Below, piece by piece: positions 5,198 to 5,284 of a stretch of 5,284 bases of DNA. The notes beneath the pieces were generated by a model. The model made no database searches and was not told the origin of the DNA. It saw nothing but the letters and a program-made list of their open reading frames with translations. Source of the stretch: an uncultured Acidobacteriota bacterium (GTDB taxonomy: Bacteria > Acidobacteriota > Vicinamibacteria > Vicinamibacterales > UBA8438); contig CAJWMX010000241.1 of assembly GCA_913043805.1 (NCBI GenBank), forward strand, positions 1 through 5,284. Direction: 5' to 3'. The first letter of the stretch is position 1; every line of letters starts with the position of its first letter. A program made the position numbers and the translations under genes.

Positions 5198-5284
5198 GAA
5201 GATCCCCCGCTCCTGCTTGTCGCGGTGACCTTCCAGGGTGAAGCACGGTTCCGGGTCCTGGCGGGCCGAGAGCTGGCCCGCGAC
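5195..5284 (-). CDS. Possible 3' end of an unrecognised gene
   Basis: One - strand frame is open from the window edge to TAA at 5197-5195 and reads 29 residues, ending in PCFTLEGHRDKQERGIF. I do not recognise the family. Its composition is balanced (Phe, Asp, Glu, Gln, Lys) compared with the Arg/Ser/Pro-rich alternatives in the other two - strand frames, which favours it as real coding. It stops where the base composition becomes less GC-rich, as at a gene end. The fragment is too short for certainty; it could equally be chance. Confidence 0.3.
   Translation of the reverse strand, partial: VAGQLSARQDPEPCFTLEGHRDKQERGIF

Noticed and set aside
5161..5241. 26-codon + strand frame ATG 5161 to TGA
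   Set aside because: No ribosome site, no recognisable sequence, and it is antisense to the orphan Shine-Dalgarno region and the possible gene end.

Overview
The window is GC-rich bacterial DNA without RNA genes, CRISPR arrays or insertion sequences that I can see. Several traits point to Acidobacteriota, most likely a Vicinamibacteria-type lineage: a periplasmic MsrP/MsrQ pair, a Uma2-family nuclease gene, a small coiled-coil protein, and the relic of a serine/threonine kinase beginning MIGQTVSHYRI. This assignment is inference from gene content, because no rRNA or housekeeping gene is present.

Left part (1-3788, all + strand): the C-terminal half of msrP, the molybdopterin methionine sulfoxide reductase, is followed 5 bases later by msrQ, its heme-binding membrane partner. 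Forty bases further on comes the most notable gene, an 848-residue fusion. Its order is a PqqD-like domain (RiPP recognition element), a radical SAM core with CxxxCxxC, a SPASM-type cysteine domain, and a complete ArsM-like arsenite methyltransferase ending in a Cys-Cys-rich tail. All three genes share a strand and are close enough to form one transcript.

Right part (3785-5284, mostly - strand): a Uma2-family gene converges on the fusion gene so tightly that both stop codons lie in one CTAG. Divergent from Uma2 is a pseudogene that keeps the first 11 codons and about the last 43 codons of a kinase with everything between lost. A 123-residue coiled-coil protein with a 13-residue repeat converges on that relic, with 2 bases between the stops. 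The right end holds a sparse stretch with orphan Shine-Dalgarno-like sequences and perhaps the 3' tail of another gene.

Working together: MsrQ passes electrons from the membrane to MsrP to repair oxidised methionines in the periplasm. The fusion protein probably binds a trivalent arsenical, or a thiol-bound peptide substrate, and combines radical SAM chemistry with methyl transfer. Its product is unknown. The right-hand genes look like ordinary accessory content of this kind of genome and have no visible link to the left-hand operon.
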